From assembly GCF_020882245.1 (NCBI RefSeq), contig NC_083599.1, positions 53,346,748-53,410,747 on the forward strand: a stretch of 64,000 nt of DNA. The letters run 5' to 3'. Within the stretch, counting starts at the first letter, position 1, and every line of letters begins with the position of its first letter. This document shows, in pieces, positions 11,406 to 26,978 of the stretch. A program made the position numbers and the translations under genes. The DNA is from Rhopalosiphum padi (taxonomy: Eukaryota; Arthropoda; Insecta; Hemiptera; Aphididae). The notes beneath the pieces were generated by a model that made no database searches, was not told the DNA's origin, and saw only the letters and a program-made list of their open reading frames with translations.

Positions 11406-14400
11406 CATCACCTAAGTAAAGCTTAACTTTTTTTTTTCAACCACAGTTTTTAGTAAGGAAGTTAGATAACACTGATAAATTTAATGGATATAATATAACC
11501 ATATTGGTACAAATCGTGGGCACAAAATCAAAAGATTCTATCTCAAAATATCAAGATAAATAAGCTTTAAACTTAAAACTATAATAATAACTTCTTTCGG
11601 AATAAATGATTTTTAATAATTATCCATGTCTTGAAATGTCTTTTTTTATTAATATTATTATACAATATAGCAGTTTCCAAGTTCGATTATTAATAGATAT
11701 TTAATTCTTAAGCGTCTATAATGTCCGATTAAAATGGTGGACCAGTAAAAATTAACGACGGTAATAGAATAATAACATATATAGGTTATTATGATACTCA
11801 TCGACACTATACGTCTATACTCTATACCTATAGCTTTATTTAGGATTTCCTGTAATGGGTGTGATTGGATTCTAAAATGACGTACGTGGCTAATAAAATT
11901 GACAATTTTAATACTATACGGGGATGTCAGCGCACTATTTGTGCGAATGAAGCACAAAATAGCTAATTTGCGATTAGCAAAAACCAACACTGTGTTGTTA
12001 ATTTTAGTATAATAGTGAGTTTTGTCTGTTATACAATTTAACTGAGAACTTCTAAAATCAGACTTTAAAAAAATATATATTTGCCTGATACGGGTATTTT
12101 ACATGTGTAACATTTTACATAGGTATTATAGGTGTTTATAACTCCCGTAAAAATTGAAATATCGTAAAAAGACTAACATAAGAACACAGATCACAGATAA
12201 TTTTCTATAATCTTTAAAATTGACCTATTATCAATCTTAATATTTTTAATACACTCTAATAATAAAGATTACAACACCCGATTGGTTCTACTGAATGGAA
12301 ATTTGCTATGTTGCGCGTGAGCGAGAGATAAGAAACAAATACGCTGGAATCTTCTTATTATTTATAATACATCATAAAAATATATTAACGTGCAAGATTT
12401 ATAAAATGAAAATAATAATACAATATCAAATATTAGGTATATTATATAGAATCCTGAAAGTCGTCTAGAAAATAGCATTATTAATTTTGTTAATATTACC
12501 TTCTATTAATATATACATTGTTGTTTGTGCACAAAAAACTGTTCTATAATTTTTGAATCTCTTTCTATATGAATAATATTTGAACAAAATATCATATTTA
12601 AATACTAATTCAATGATAACATAGATCAGAATTTCGTACAGCTTTTTATTTTTTAAAACTTACTAAATAATTTAGAACAGTATTTGGGAGAAAATTACTT
12701 ATTGATTTTAAATATATTATTTTGTATTTATTTCAGATGCAAAAAAAAAATCATTAATAACCTAGTGATCCCTTATAAATATTTTAAATTATAAAACTAA
12801 TCCATTATCTTGACCCTCTAACAGGGAAATTGTGTATGTCACTCGGAATAAAGTATATAATTATTAAAGTCATTACTACCCAAATATATTATAATATTAT
12901 TGTATCTGTAGACAAATTTCGACAGATGTCACATTATAATGGGTCATATCCTATAGTTAGCTCATATAATATACACATCTATAATTTCCAGTTAAAACTT
13001 TGACTAGAATATATATTTTAATTGGTATTAAATAATTGGAAACGAGAAATATATGAAAATGGTTATAATTCCAAATACGTTTGCACGTGTTGTACTACTG
13101 ACAAATAATTATTTGAAAATATCTAAGATGAATCACATGTGATAAATATTTGACGAAAACATGTTTACCAATTTCTATACCACATATCTAGGACACACTT
13201 TGTTATTCAATTGGAAAAACAGTGACCTTGATCCCTTGACCAGGATATAGTGTGATTATTTCAGACTTTCAGTGCAGTTTTAATTTTTGTAAAATATCAC
13301 TGATAATTTATAATTTATACATATGAAACATATCATAATGTTCCTATATTAAAAAAATAAAATAAAATAAAAAACAATATTAACAATTATAATTTACTGT
13401 AATACAATTTTTTCACTAAAGTCATAAACTAGGATTATTTATTATTATAGAAATTTTTAATTCATCAACGCACTTACTTGCATGATGTAATAGGTAACTC
13501 ACGATTTCGAATAATTAAATACTGTTTGCAGAAAATGGTTCTTTAGCAATCGTCTTGTAAAAACGACTCAATAACGTTTTATTTTTGACACTATTTCGAA
13601 AGAAATTAACATTTTATGATGAAAAAGAATTCCTGGGAAACTTACACGGTCATATAAGAGTAGGATTTGAATGTAACTTATCATTGAGTAGAATATAGTG
13701 ATCATGTCCTGGATGTATAATAGCGTTCATTGAAACTATTCTGAATGGAGTTCCGAGTTAATGTTATACATGAATATTTATGTTGCACATTATATAGTAT
13801 TCGGACATTCATTATATTATTATTTAACATTAAATTGCATAATTATTAATGTAAAAATAAAATAACACATGGTTTAGTGTGTAAATATATGAAATCTAAA
13901 ATTTCAATAAAGATTTACAATGACAAAAGTTAACATGCCTTTAATCTATGTCAATATAGTAAGTAATCAATTTGTTGTGTATTCCGTATACATTTCAGAA
14001 TTAAAAAATCATTTATTTTCGGAATTACAAAGAAATAACAAAAATCGAATTTATTGAATAAAATCTAGTTTTTATATCGTTGCTTGCTCATTTTTATATC
14101 TAGTGTAAATCGAAAATTCCAAAAATTCGAATAATGACTTTTTAAAAGTAATAACTATATTAATTAGCTATAATATTTTACTACTGGAAAATAGGTTTAC
14201 ATGTACCGAGCGATTTAAGTCTAATGCTTAAAAAGTTGTTCACAAAAACAACAACCATCAATAAACATAAATATAAAACCGCCATGATCAGTCTAAAAAA
14301 AATATTTTTAGAAATAAACTGTGTAGTTTATGGGCGAAAAGAAAAATTATTCAAAATGTTAAGATAATATTATTGTCGTTGTGACAAGACAGACTATCGG

Positions 14401-17400
14401 GTTGTCACCGCTTCGACACGAGAGTCTATTGTCTTTCGAACAATATAGCGATTTTTTACTCTGTCTTGAGCAGAATTTCACGATGGAGTGTTTGCAGAAC
14501 AATTAATTTTTTACTAATCGGTTGGTAGGTTAATCTACACTAATTAAATGCAAATTTGTGTATTACGTCAAAATAGATTCTCTTTAACTTCGTGCGTATA
14601 TAATATATTTTATTTAAAGTATATATTATAAGATATATTGTATAGTATTGAGCCATAGGATTAAGCCACTAAGACTACGCTATACATATCATTAAGTTAG
14701 AGTGGTTAACTTAACCTTTTTAGAGGTACCTATGTTGAAAAACACGTTAAAAATCGATTTCGAGTTTTTCATGTATTGTACATTTTTTCAATTCATAGGT
14801 GGGTCTATAAAAATAAAATTCTATTTCTTTATTACAGTCGATGTCTTGTATTTTATTTTAGGTTTTTGAAAGTCTTGACTCTTTGACATTTTTAATTTGC
14901 CCTGTTTATACGAGTTTAAGGAACATTGTGAAACAAATATTATCCAAACAATGTTATTAAGTATATTAAAACAAATGAAATAAAGGATAACTTGATTTTA
15001 TGAACATTAAAAACGATTTACTGAGCGACTGTCTCTATGCATATTATACATAGGCTCATAAGATCAAAAGCAAAAAGATCAAAAGCCATGATGAATTATC
15101 CGATCGTCATCGTGTCTATAGAGTTTTACACTTAAAATATTTTACGGTTCTCGGGCACTTAAATTTTGTGTACAAGTTATGTAAACCTAAAGAGAGTTCG
15201 GATGATTATAATATTACGGTATGACGATTCGTTTTTGAACAGATTATTCGTGTCGTAAATTCAACAATACGTTTTTCGCGAGTTTTCTTATTTTTAAATG
15301 TACATGAGAACATTGTGGAACATTGACAATTACGGATAGCAATAATTATTATGAATAAATAATTATCGTAATTATTTTAATTTAATTTTAATATATAAAT
15401 GTGTTTTCGAGGTGGATACAACTTTTTTTTCGTTGATTCACATCGTTAATTTAGTGTAAAACCACATGTTATTATTATAGTTTAATCGGAATTTTTGTAA
15501 GGTTAGCCGTAAAAACTCATGATTACTATAATTGCGAGTAATAGTAACTAACCTTGTTGTTATATTTTTATAAATCATAATTTAAAAAATCACACACACA
15601 CACACATAAATATATTTAACAATGTTTTTCGATGTAGCGAAGAAAATATCAAGTTATTTTTAACGAAGTCATCTACGATATGACAGAATTAACAACTATA
15701 CTAACAAAGACATACAGATATTTTAAAAATCACAATAAGATTTTTTTATTCTCTGAGACAATGAAAAAATGTGCTAAGAACATTAAAAAAAATATATTTA
15801 CTACGTATTATAGTACACTTTATCCCAGTGCTAATGTTACTATACATCTCACTATTTATTATAAATACACTATACAGTATACGGGTATAGGTATATAATG
15901 TAACTGCATGTATCTATAACGCCTATCATCACATTGATATAGTGATATACATATGATAACCCTATTGGCCTTTCAATTATTTTAAATACAACTAAAAAGT
16001 ACCCGCATATATGCTTAGGGATATATTAAAATATTTTAATAATGTTATACGGTCACTGTTTTGAAGTTCTTTTTTCATTTTAAAGTTTCCAGATTTCTCG
16101 TTTGAAAAAAAACTTTTTTTACTATTAACTAACAGATTAAGAAACTTTTTCTCGTTTTTACCTGAGATAATGTTAGTTATACATCTATATTGTTTTCAAT
16201 ATTCTTGCATGCGTTGTTTCAAAAAAATCAATATAGCTTGTTAAGACATAATATGTAGTTTTTGATTTAAAAGTGGTATCTATTTTGAATATTTTATGTA
16301 GAATTTATTATCTCGAATGTCGTAAAAAAACATCAAAAGATCACATCAATTATTCCATCTCTCTATCGATTGATATCAAAATGTGGCTTGAGTCTAAAAG
16401 AGTCAATTTCAGTTTTTACAACGTTATTCGTTAATCGGGACATTTAACACTTTTTTTAAATTAAAATCGTTATAGATATTTTATTTTACATAATATCACA
16501 TTTAAATTTTACCTATTATTATGTATAAGTAAATTATTTGTATGTATGTATAAAATGTAGATACAAATTTATAATTTATATAATTAGCCGTTTTAAATCA
16601 ATTATTTTGAAAAATGAGATCAGAATTTTTAAATCGAATAAGCCAAAAAAATATTTTATTTTTCTAAGGTATAGAAATTTAGTGCACAAAATATAAATAT
16701 GTATTCCTGTATTCGTGATGTATTCTTATATATTTGATTCATATACAATACTTAATTATCATATTAAACAGTATATATTATATAGTCACCGCTTATCGGA
16801 ATCACGATTATTGGACTCAGATAGTCTGATCCCGATCCACAGTAAGTGGACATTTTGTTCTGTCTTTAGTCTGATTTGCATACCACGGATACTGTACAGT
16901 GAAAATAAATGGGTAATAATTGATCACATATATACTTTTATGGTAAAAATAAACCAGGAAATAAATTTTACAAGATACGATCGCAATTAATACGAGCTTT
17001 AAATTTGACAGTTGAACAAGCACTATAAGCCAAACTACGAATTCTAATCAAAAATAATATTTAATAATAGTTATGAATGTACCATTTTAACAGTGAAAGT
17101 AAATAATTAAAATCGTTGTAAGTGTTCAAAAGTGATTTTTAACGTATTGAATTTTAAATTAGCTGGAAAAATGAGAGGTAAAATGCACGGTAGCCTATAA
17201 AACATAAAAATATGAATTCCACAAAATATTTACATATAATCTTTTAGATCCAAACCCGCGGACTTACAACTGAAAATTAATGTTTCAAAACTTCACAAAT
17301 CCTGTATATATCACGGAAATAAAACTAAAATAAAATAAATTGAATTTTTAAGTATTTTTAGTATTATAGTAAATTATATTTTTTTTCATCATTATCATTA

Positions 17401-19329
17401 TTATTTAAAGTATTTATATGTTATTTTACATGAATGATTATGTATTTATTTTTGTTAGTAATTTATAATACAACTATATGATTATCTATACTTATTACTT
17501 ACCTATTTATTTTTTATGTGTAATAACTAATAATAAATATTAAATTATGTAAAATGTATAGGTATATTTTTTTAATCTAAAACAAAACAAATAATCAGCG
17601 GTTTTCATTTTTTTCCGTGTTCATAGAAGGTTAAGTGTCCTATAATCTCGATCTACACGTATATTTTATCACATATTAACAAATCATCTTTGAACTTACT
17701 ATACATTATTTAATGGGGTCATGTACTTGTATTTTTAAGAATAATTTTTCACACTTTTTAGTTTATTTTTCCGATTTATCACTTATTTTTATTATAATAA
17801 TATGTTGACGATTAATAATATTTCTTGGACTCGTCACGCCATACTTGCCAGAAACCATTTAAGTTGTTGAAATATTATTTTACATAACTTGAAGTTATAG
17901 TTATTAGCCATCATGTTGTTTTTCTTTATGAATGACATCATACATAGTGAGTCCGATAAGCGACGACTACTGAATTATATTTAATGTTTATATTATACGC
18001 CATTTGCGTCTCATAATATGACTGAAACTATCTGTTTAAATAAACTCTTTTATCGATTTGATTTATTGTTAACGGAAGGTATGTAAAAAAACACGAAGAA
18101 TATAATATAAATAGTTTCAGTCAGTCATCTTGACGAGTGCTAACGAGATGAATACAAATGGTACATTCAAAATGCAATTATGTAGGTATCAACGCTGTCA
18201 CTGCGTTTGCATAAAAAATTTAAATCAGTTTTACGGCATAAACGCAAACAGTTCTTAAACACCTTTAATATGTATTAGCTATTTGATTTCCATGAGAAAA
18301 CTTTTCAAATGCGCATGTCTCGAGTGTAAAATCTGATGTAAACGTGTTAACATGTTTTTAGGCAAAACTCGTTTATACACACTTTGAACAAATAACGATG
18401 TTTATGACTAATTAATTAAACATCCATACTTTGAACTATTTATTTTCTTAGAAAAACTTTATCTCAAATTAATTACTTAAAAAAAAAAAAAATAAAGAAA
18501 TAATAATCAGAGGTTATTAGGTAATAGGTAGTACCTCTATAACATTAAGCGATGATGTTATTAACTAGAAATTAGTTTCGGACAGTTTCGTTATAAATAA
18601 TAGTAATAAAAGCAGTTTCATACAAATAGCTTCATTGTACTTTTATGAAAGTTTCAAAAGTTCTGAGAAATTCTTACCTCCGACACAATAAAAATAAAAA
18701 TAAAGTACAATGAAGATTTTTAAGTAGTAAATATAATGATAATTTGTCGTTGACACGAAAAAAGCCTTCTATGTGATCAAATCACATTTTCAGAAGACAC
18801 AAAACACGTTTAACACAAATTACATTTTAAATTATCCACAGAAACGAATTTTAAAGCTATATTAAATGGAGTAAAAATTCAATATTTGTGGAAATTATTT
18901 ATATTTTATACATTTGTTAATGTTCTTCGTCATTGGATGTCTTAATAGTACATATTAGCATATATAAGATAATATAATGATATAATAGTTGTTAAATTTT
19001 TACTCTGGGAACAAGAAAACCTGCAGAAAATCGTAAAATAGGCACATAGATGGTTTTTTTGATTTTTTTCGTATCAAATTATATTAGGCTGGTGTAATTG
19101 GTACAACTTAAAAATTGGTTTAAAATTTATTTTAAATCGCGCAGATTATTTTTATCCGCGCATTTGCAGTCAAACGCCGAAAAGTGTCTCAGCAGTTGAC
19201 AAGATAAATATTAATTATTAATTATTCATATAAAATAGAAATTATAAACTCGTTGACCGGAAAATTCGTCAGAATGTAACTTATTTACGAAAAGCACTTC
19301 TAGAATTAAGCCACGCAATTACTTGACGA
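11406..19329. other. Non-coding A+T-rich stretch
   Basis: About 8 kb with no supported exon. It has an imperfect inverted repeat at about 14387-14445 (gacagactatcg against cgagagtctattgtc), a (CA)8 run at 15591 and scattered short frames of random composition. Confidence 0.6.
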
Positions 19330-19560
19330 TGACAAATTAAATTAATTTAAAACACAAAAACACGCGGCGTTTGGTTGAACCGACGACTTGTACTACTCGC
19401 CGCCGTCGTGCCGTCCGAAATACGAAAATCGTCAAAAAACACACGAAACAAAAAATATACCATGCACATTTTCGCCACAGACCCGCATAATATAATCGCG
19501 GTAAATGTAATACAATAAAACTGTATTGTACAACGCGTCGACATAACACGTCGTAATCGT
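19330..19560. promoter_or_regulatory. Short CpG-rich block, possible promoter
   Basis: About 230 bp rich in CGCG, CGTCG and CCGCC steps. Two overlapping minus-strand frames (19337-19549 and 19347-19544) are open throughout, which argues for base composition rather than coding. No splice site or recognisable peptide was found. Confidence 0.2.
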
Positions 19561-22500
19561 AATATTTTTATATATACTCAACTATAGGATGAGGCACCTA
19601 TATTATTATAATATTAATATGTAGAGTTTGAAAGTTTAGGAAACGATCGCTTCTAGAGTTCTAGACTATATGTTCTTATTGTTTGATTTTATGCTTAAAT
19701 ATATTTTTAATATTCAAGTGCTTTAGTTTATACAGTAGTTAACATATCTATAGGTAAGAAGAAGTTATGTATACATGTAAATTTAAACGATAGTAAAATA
19801 ATTAAAAAACATTATTATAACTACGGCTGGGAATGTAATGCCCTGAAAATATTAATTTATGTTCTAAAAATTCAAAATAATGCATTTATAAAATGCTCTT
19901 GATTTTATTTTTTTTTTACTTTGAACAAGTTTATTGAACTAAAAATATTTTTATTAAATTAAAAAATAGCATGACATTACTGCTCAATTTAAAGTCTTTT
20001 ATTTAGATTTTTTTTTTAATATAAAAAATGAATTATTTTCATTTAATTTATCATCGCCGCATCTAGTGGTACTGATTTATACATCGTTTAAAAAACTACG
20101 ATTATAAAACAGTTATAATATTATATCGATCAGGTAAAAACCTTATTAACGCGTTAGAAAGTTACTTTTTTTAAGTACAAATTAAAAAAATAACGGGAAC
20201 TTAGTGTAAAATGTACTAATCAGTTCTAAATAAAAAAAATTAGGTTGCTCTATAAACTTTACAAATTGATAATATTTGGTTTTTATTTCAAATAATCTTT
20301 GTAATTTTCAAATTTAATTTCTATGAATTAGAGATAGGATTCAGATGTTTAGGTTTTAACATTACCAGTCATAAATAGCTTTATACGAGTTAAAAATGTG
20401 AATGATTCGTTCAATGTTTTTAATATTTCAGAAGTTTAGTTTCATGATTTTATTGTAAATGATTCTGAAAATTCTATAAAATCTGAGAAAAAAATGATTA
20501 TATATTAGAATTTTTAAATATTATTTTTATGTTAAAGGAAGTAAATAAATGTCCTAATCTCATTGTAAAGATTGAAATGAGCAGGCTTGCCATTATTAGT
20601 AGAGCGAATTTATAATTTTCTTTTATGTTTTATTAATTATATTTTAGTTTATTATAATATGTGATATCTTGTTGAATGTATTTTTACTGTAAAAATATTA
20701 CTTTATATAGTTAGTTCGTTATTACTCGATGCATTGGACATAATCTTATTTTTATAACTCAGTGCTGTTAATTATTCAAGACAAACTGAATCGATCATTT
20801 TGAACATAATTATAAATCTGATATAGTAAGTCGTTTTTCAAATTAAAACTGTTTAAATAGTTTTCGATTAATAATTTGATTTGACAATTGTTAATTGGAA
20901 TACTTTTAGTTTTGTTAAATATTTTTTTACATGACTTCAGACATAATTTCTCTATCGTATGACTAAATTGTTTTAATTATATCAGGATATAATATATGAC
21001 CCATAATTTTTTTTTATGAAAAAAAAAATAAAGTACAAAAGATAATATAATAACTTTTTTGTTTGCGAAAAACTACTGAAAAGTAGAAGATATTTTAGAT
21101 TGTTTCGGTTAACGTATGCAATTTACTATATAGGGATTTTTTTTGTCCGATCAATTTTGTCTGTTGTAGTTTTCTCGAGTAGAAGACACTCGGAGTGTAT
21201 CATAAGTCTCAACTTTCAAGTACACTCCAGTTGCCCACTTTAAACAGAAAAATGATTGTAGGTACCTACTTTACGCCGCAATAGGACAGTTGTCACTTAA
21301 GTTTATAGTTGTATTATGATGAAAATATTTTACTTTCAAAAAATATACAAAATATAACAATTGAGTTAAACTAAAGGCGGATGAAGGGGAATTTTCGACC
21401 CTATACGCGTAGGTAAATCTCACATTGTACATTATATAATATGCGAACGCTGTTACTACGTTTATAAAATTTGACTATTTAGGTAGTTGGCAGAAAAAAA
21501 TTTGCTAAAATATAACTGATTTATTTATTGTATTATATTATAATTAGATTGTATATAATAATGTTATATTTATATCGTATAAATGCTTATCGCATCAACA
21601 GAATTTTATCCAAACTCGTCGATTTGAAATATTATAGACTTGTAGTTAACGGTACTCAAGAAGGAGCATTTGCATAATAATTTATTATACTATTTGATAC
21701 TGGACGAGATGTGAGGAATGAATATTTTGTCATACGAATAAATAGTTAAGATACATACTAGTTATTTAAATACTTTAACTATAACAAAGTGATATTATTA
21801 AATAGTATTAAAACATAAAAATGTCATGATATCGGTACTATTTTTCTTGTTTTTAGAGCTTATATTCATTTCGATATCTTCTAGTTTTTTTTTAAATTCA
21901 TAAATTACAATTTAATTATAAATCATTAACATAATAAGATATCAAAAATAAATTTAAATTTATAGAGTTAATTCTGTGTGTTAGTTTTGCAAAATTCTTG
22001 TTGGTCTAAACCTGAGTATAGCGTTTTTAAGTAGTTTTCAGAATTATAAAAGTTATCTATCCGTTATTAAATATATTATAAATGACATATAGTTTTAATC
22101 AACATTTTTTTGAGTATTGTATTTAGCTTAAATACGTCAGAAACATAAATGTTAAAGATCAAGGGGAGATTTCTTAACTCAAATACCATACTCTACCGTG
22201 ATTAAATTACTATTAGTAGTTATAGATAATAGATAATAAATGCTGTATAATATACAAATAAAAACATTTAAAACTCAAAACATTTAATTTTATACTTAAA
22301 ATAACATTATATATTTGAATTGTTATCTTAAAATATATATTTTATGTATAATTCGTCTAATGTTTATTCGACTTGTGAAATAAACTATAAAAATTCATTT
22401 TAGTTTTGCGAAATATATTTTATTCATTGACCATACTTCGTTTTATGTTTTTTTTTGTTTCTATTGAAAATAATTCGAATTTGCTAGTTTAATAATATAA

Positions 22501-25500
22501 AACGCCGGATACAACATTAACGTTAATGGGCGTATAATAAAATGTGCTTTTATAGTCCAATTTATACGTTGTAGAAATAAACTGCGTTTTGAAATTATTA
22601 CTATGTGAAAAAAAATCAAAAATCAAAACAACTTTTATCAGCATTATTTTAGTTGTATTAGCTTGTATTTCAGAGAGTTTATAATGTTCGGGTCACTATA
22701 TAATATATAATATACATTATACAATATTATGTTGTCGAATAATTTATTTATATTCAACGATGGAGACGTAGTCATATAATTAAAAACTTGAACACAGTAT
22801 TCGCGTAGTTCAACAATACACGGCGTATTATTGTATTATATATTTTGTACTCGCTACTTCTTTAAATTACAGACAATAAAAAATGTCCAGACAATTTTTT
22901 GTTAGTTAATGTGTAATGTAAATATACAGGATACTTTACAAAGCATGTTCACTCCAATTTTTTTCTTGAATCAATTAAAATTCTGATTATTTAAATTCTC
23001 AAATATATTAAGAATCCATATTGCAGTAAAAAAAAGGTGAGGGTCTTATTTAAAAAACCGAAATTTATATCTCCATTCGACATCTTAAGTAGTAAAAATA
23101 ATCATATACATTTTAAATAGAAGTCTTTAAATGTATACAAATTCAATAAATCGGAAAAAACCACATTTTTTTATGAAAAATATACGATGGTCATCCATAT
23201 TCCATAATAAAGTAATATAAGTATATTATAATATACCTAGAGATGTTTTGAACAGATAATTTATTAGGTACCTTTATAAAGTATTGGCTGGTTAAAAATT
23301 TTGACTAATTGGATACTGAGTATTGTTCAAGTAATGAGGTAAGTACTAACATTAATTTAATCCGAATATAAAACTTATTATACGTATATATAGCCAAACA
23401 CAACAAATAGTTAATGAACTTAATCTAGTTTTTCAAGTTACTATGTACCAACTCGGCAATATAGGAAAAATATTATAAATATCCCGCTAATTAAACACCA
23501 AAATAATGTTTATGATTTGTATTGCAATGTACACACTAATAAAACACTTTTAAAATAAAATACTAAGAAAAAAACATTCTTCTAAACACGCAGACGATGT
23601 TGTTACCTTTAAGTTTGTTATAATAGGCAAATTCCATTATAAATAATAAAACTAAATTTCTGGTGGACATGTAAAACAACTTAATATTAAAACATATGAG
23701 CAGTTACTTATTCTTTTAAATATATGTAAAAGAAAAAAAATACTAGTGATTAAAAAGTTGTAAAATGTCGTTGGTTTTTAAATTAACTTTTGAAAATAAT
23801 TTAAGACAGAGAGGAAATTCACTACTAAATCTTTTTTCCATTAAGTTTAATTGAAAAAAAAATTATTCTAAGCTGGAACTATGTGTTAGCTCCTATTACT
23901 GGAGATATTTTATACTGATTCACTTTATTAATATGGCAAATTATTTTTCTATTAGTAATACGATAGATTGAACTAATTTTTGTCAAACATATTATTATAT
24001 TAATTATAATAAAATTATTATTTATTTGTTATTTTACGTATAATAGAATGGTTTCGAACTATATATTTATTAAAAATAATAATATACGTATATAATATGT
24101 CAAAATATGTTAAGTCTCTAATTCAAATTATCTGAATTACAACAAATTACTAAAAAATTTTAAGCTTAAATCTTTATTTTCATTTACAATTTTAGATATA
24201 AAGTTTTGTAAATATTTGGTGTAAAAATGTAGTAATGTAACTACCTATTTTTGATAATTTTTTTAGAACATCTAATGAGAAAGCAAGATTTATATTTTGT
24301 ACTTTTGAACACAAAAATATCTTTATAAACTTTTATAAAAAAAAAACTAAATAGCTTTCAAAATATTGCTTAGGTCTATAAATACCTTATAATTTATTAG
24401 TCGGAATATTCCGAAACTGTCATTGTGAAAATGATAATGGGATGTTTCAAGTTTCATCAACAGTTAATATTTTTTAATTACTGCAAAATCGATATTGTTT
24501 TGACTGAGATTACCTATTTAATATTTCTGTTATTCTGCTGCTATATTCTGTTAACCCTATTATTTCTAAAATTATTAGACTATTTCACTACACACGCACA
24601 AATCATAGTCTAAAGTTTAATTTCTAAACAATATAATAATCATTCCACTCAGAATATTATTCAATATTTTGCACGTATTTATTAAATATTGTAATAATTT
24701 TATTGCATAGATTTGAAGCGATTCAATAATCTGTTATTCGATATTTCAGATTGATTAGTTTTCAGTTTTATTACTATAATATACTCGATACTTAAAGGAT
24801 AAAAAACATTGCCGGAGGTGTATACCTACTAAACCAAGAAAGTAAATATACAAAGTTTAATATAAAATAGTACCTACCTATATACAATTACAGTCCGCTT
24901 AGACGGTTTAGAAAAAGAGGAAAATCCATTCGACAAGAGTACAATAAAATATACGGAGAATAAAAAAAATGAGGTTGTTTCTATGCATATATTTAATTTA
25001 TTCAAAATTAATTTCCCAGTGGTATATATAGTTCGTTTTATTATGCAAACGTTTTCAACTGCTGAGCTTAAAAACAAATTCATTCAGTTCATTCAGTTTC
25101 TGCATACACTTCACCAAAACAATAAAAATTCCAATGCTTCCGGCGAGCAGTTACGATATTTTGTTTGGACCTTTTTTTATTATTAATATCCTAGTAATAG
25201 AAACCCGGTGATTTATAGACTATAGATCAAAATGTATTGTCTTTAAAAAACTGTGATGAAAAAATGTCAACATCCAGTGACGCCGACGTAAAAAAGTAAA
25301 TTTTAAAAGGGTAGGCAAGTGGGTACTGCTTTGCTGTATAATTTGTGTCGAGTAAACATGTCACTATTATGGGTTAGTTAAATTTGATAAATATATATTA
25401 TATTAAGATAAATCAAACGTTTTACGTTTCCATGAATAATATTTTTAAGTTATAATAATATAATTAACAATCGTTATTTATCTGTAAATAAGTAATTTCA

Positions 25501-26924
25501 TCTAAATTTAAATTTAAAATGTCTATAAACAATAATTGTCTTTATATTATATATTTTAGATTTTATGGTTTAAGCATACACTACTGATGATCAATCTTGT
25601 ATTAAATTTTCAAAACTTAGATATAAAAAGAACATTTTTATTTACAAAATAATTTGTAGTTTTTTGCGATTTCAACGAATATTAAAGATAATTCTATCTT
25701 CAAATGCAAATAAAAAGAAAATAATATGTTTATATATTTTTATATCGATATAAGAAAAACTTATATGGAGTTTTGTATTAAATTTTTAAGAATCTTAATC
25801 CAGCAAATAATTTTTATTGAAATTTATAAGAAAACATTTTTATTATACGATGAAAATAATAATATATACAGTTTGAGAAAATTTTAAGTACTATAAAATT
25901 ATTTGTTTTTGAATTATAACAAAATACAAAAATCGTATAGAAAGAAATAGTTGTTATACAGTAAAAAATCTAATGTTCTAAAAGTTTGAACACTAAATTC
26001 TTATAAAACACTAATTTAGATTTACGTAGAAATTTTTTTTATATTTATAGGTTGAAATACTTTTAAAGAACCTTTTAAACCCTTACTTTACCGTTTACAA
26101 TTTTTAAGTGTAACAGACATTTTTTTTATGTATTTCTAACTACAAAATAACAATATGTGCTTTTCAAGATTTTCACGAATTTTGTCAACTTAATGCTTAT
26201 AAAAAAAAATGTGACTATACATTTTAGATATTTTTTAATTGAGAAATGAACCACTTATTAAAAATCTTGTATTTCAATTGTTTACTCGTTTATAAATTAT
26301 TTATTGAAATTTATAAAAAAAAAAAAAAAAAAATTAAAAAAAGATAATTCAAATATTTTGAAAATCATACCATTTATATAAAATTATAAGATAAAAACTT
26401 ATCGTGTTAATTAATAAAATTCATAACTACAGATTTTTTACATTGCATACTCATCGGTTTTTCTCTCCTTACGTGCTTATAACTATAAATACATATAAAA
26501 CGGTCTTCTACTTAGATAATTTATGATAACAATAGTGACACATTTGCGTAAAATTTTTATACGAATACCATTTACCAAGAATATTATGACACAAAATTAG
26601 CCAATATTAGAACCTATATAACACATTTAAGTATTTATTGAACTAACTTAAAAATTAACCTTATATCATATACTTTTAAAATAGTATTTTAATAAAGATA
26701 CTAATATATCCATTTAGAAAGTATTTATTTTTAATACATTTCAAAAACTATTCAAAAGTTCTAATAATTAATTGACTAAATATTAAGTGAACACTATATG
26801 TCTTAGTAAAATATAATTACCTATAAACGAATTAATCAATTATCCGTCATAAAAACTCGAAAAAGTAATATATAGGTAATACCTATTAGGTATAAAGTTA
26901 AATATTACCTTTAACAAACTAGTT
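19561..26924. other. Non-coding A+T-rich stretch
   Basis: About 7 kb with no supported exon. A small inverted pair (GGAGTGTA at 21192 and TACACTCC at 21221) and a G+C-richer patch at 25275-25345 are the only local deviations. Confidence 0.6.
26315..26333 (+). repeat. Poly-A run
   Basis: Nineteen A in a row, not preceded by a recognisable retroposed body. Confidence 0.9.
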
Positions 26925-26978
26925 TCTAAAGTCCTATTAAGCCTTTCTACAAGGCTATTAGCCTACGGGTGGTATGGC
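26925..26978 (-). mobile_element. Relic of a Ty3/gypsy-type retroelement integrase
   Basis: On the minus strand 18 codons read PYHP, a stop, then ANSLVERLNRTLE. This is the well-conserved integrase signature around the catalytic glutamate of Ty3/gypsy-like elements. The in-frame stop and the lack of open sequence upstream mark it as long dead. No LTR was identified. Confidence 0.6.
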
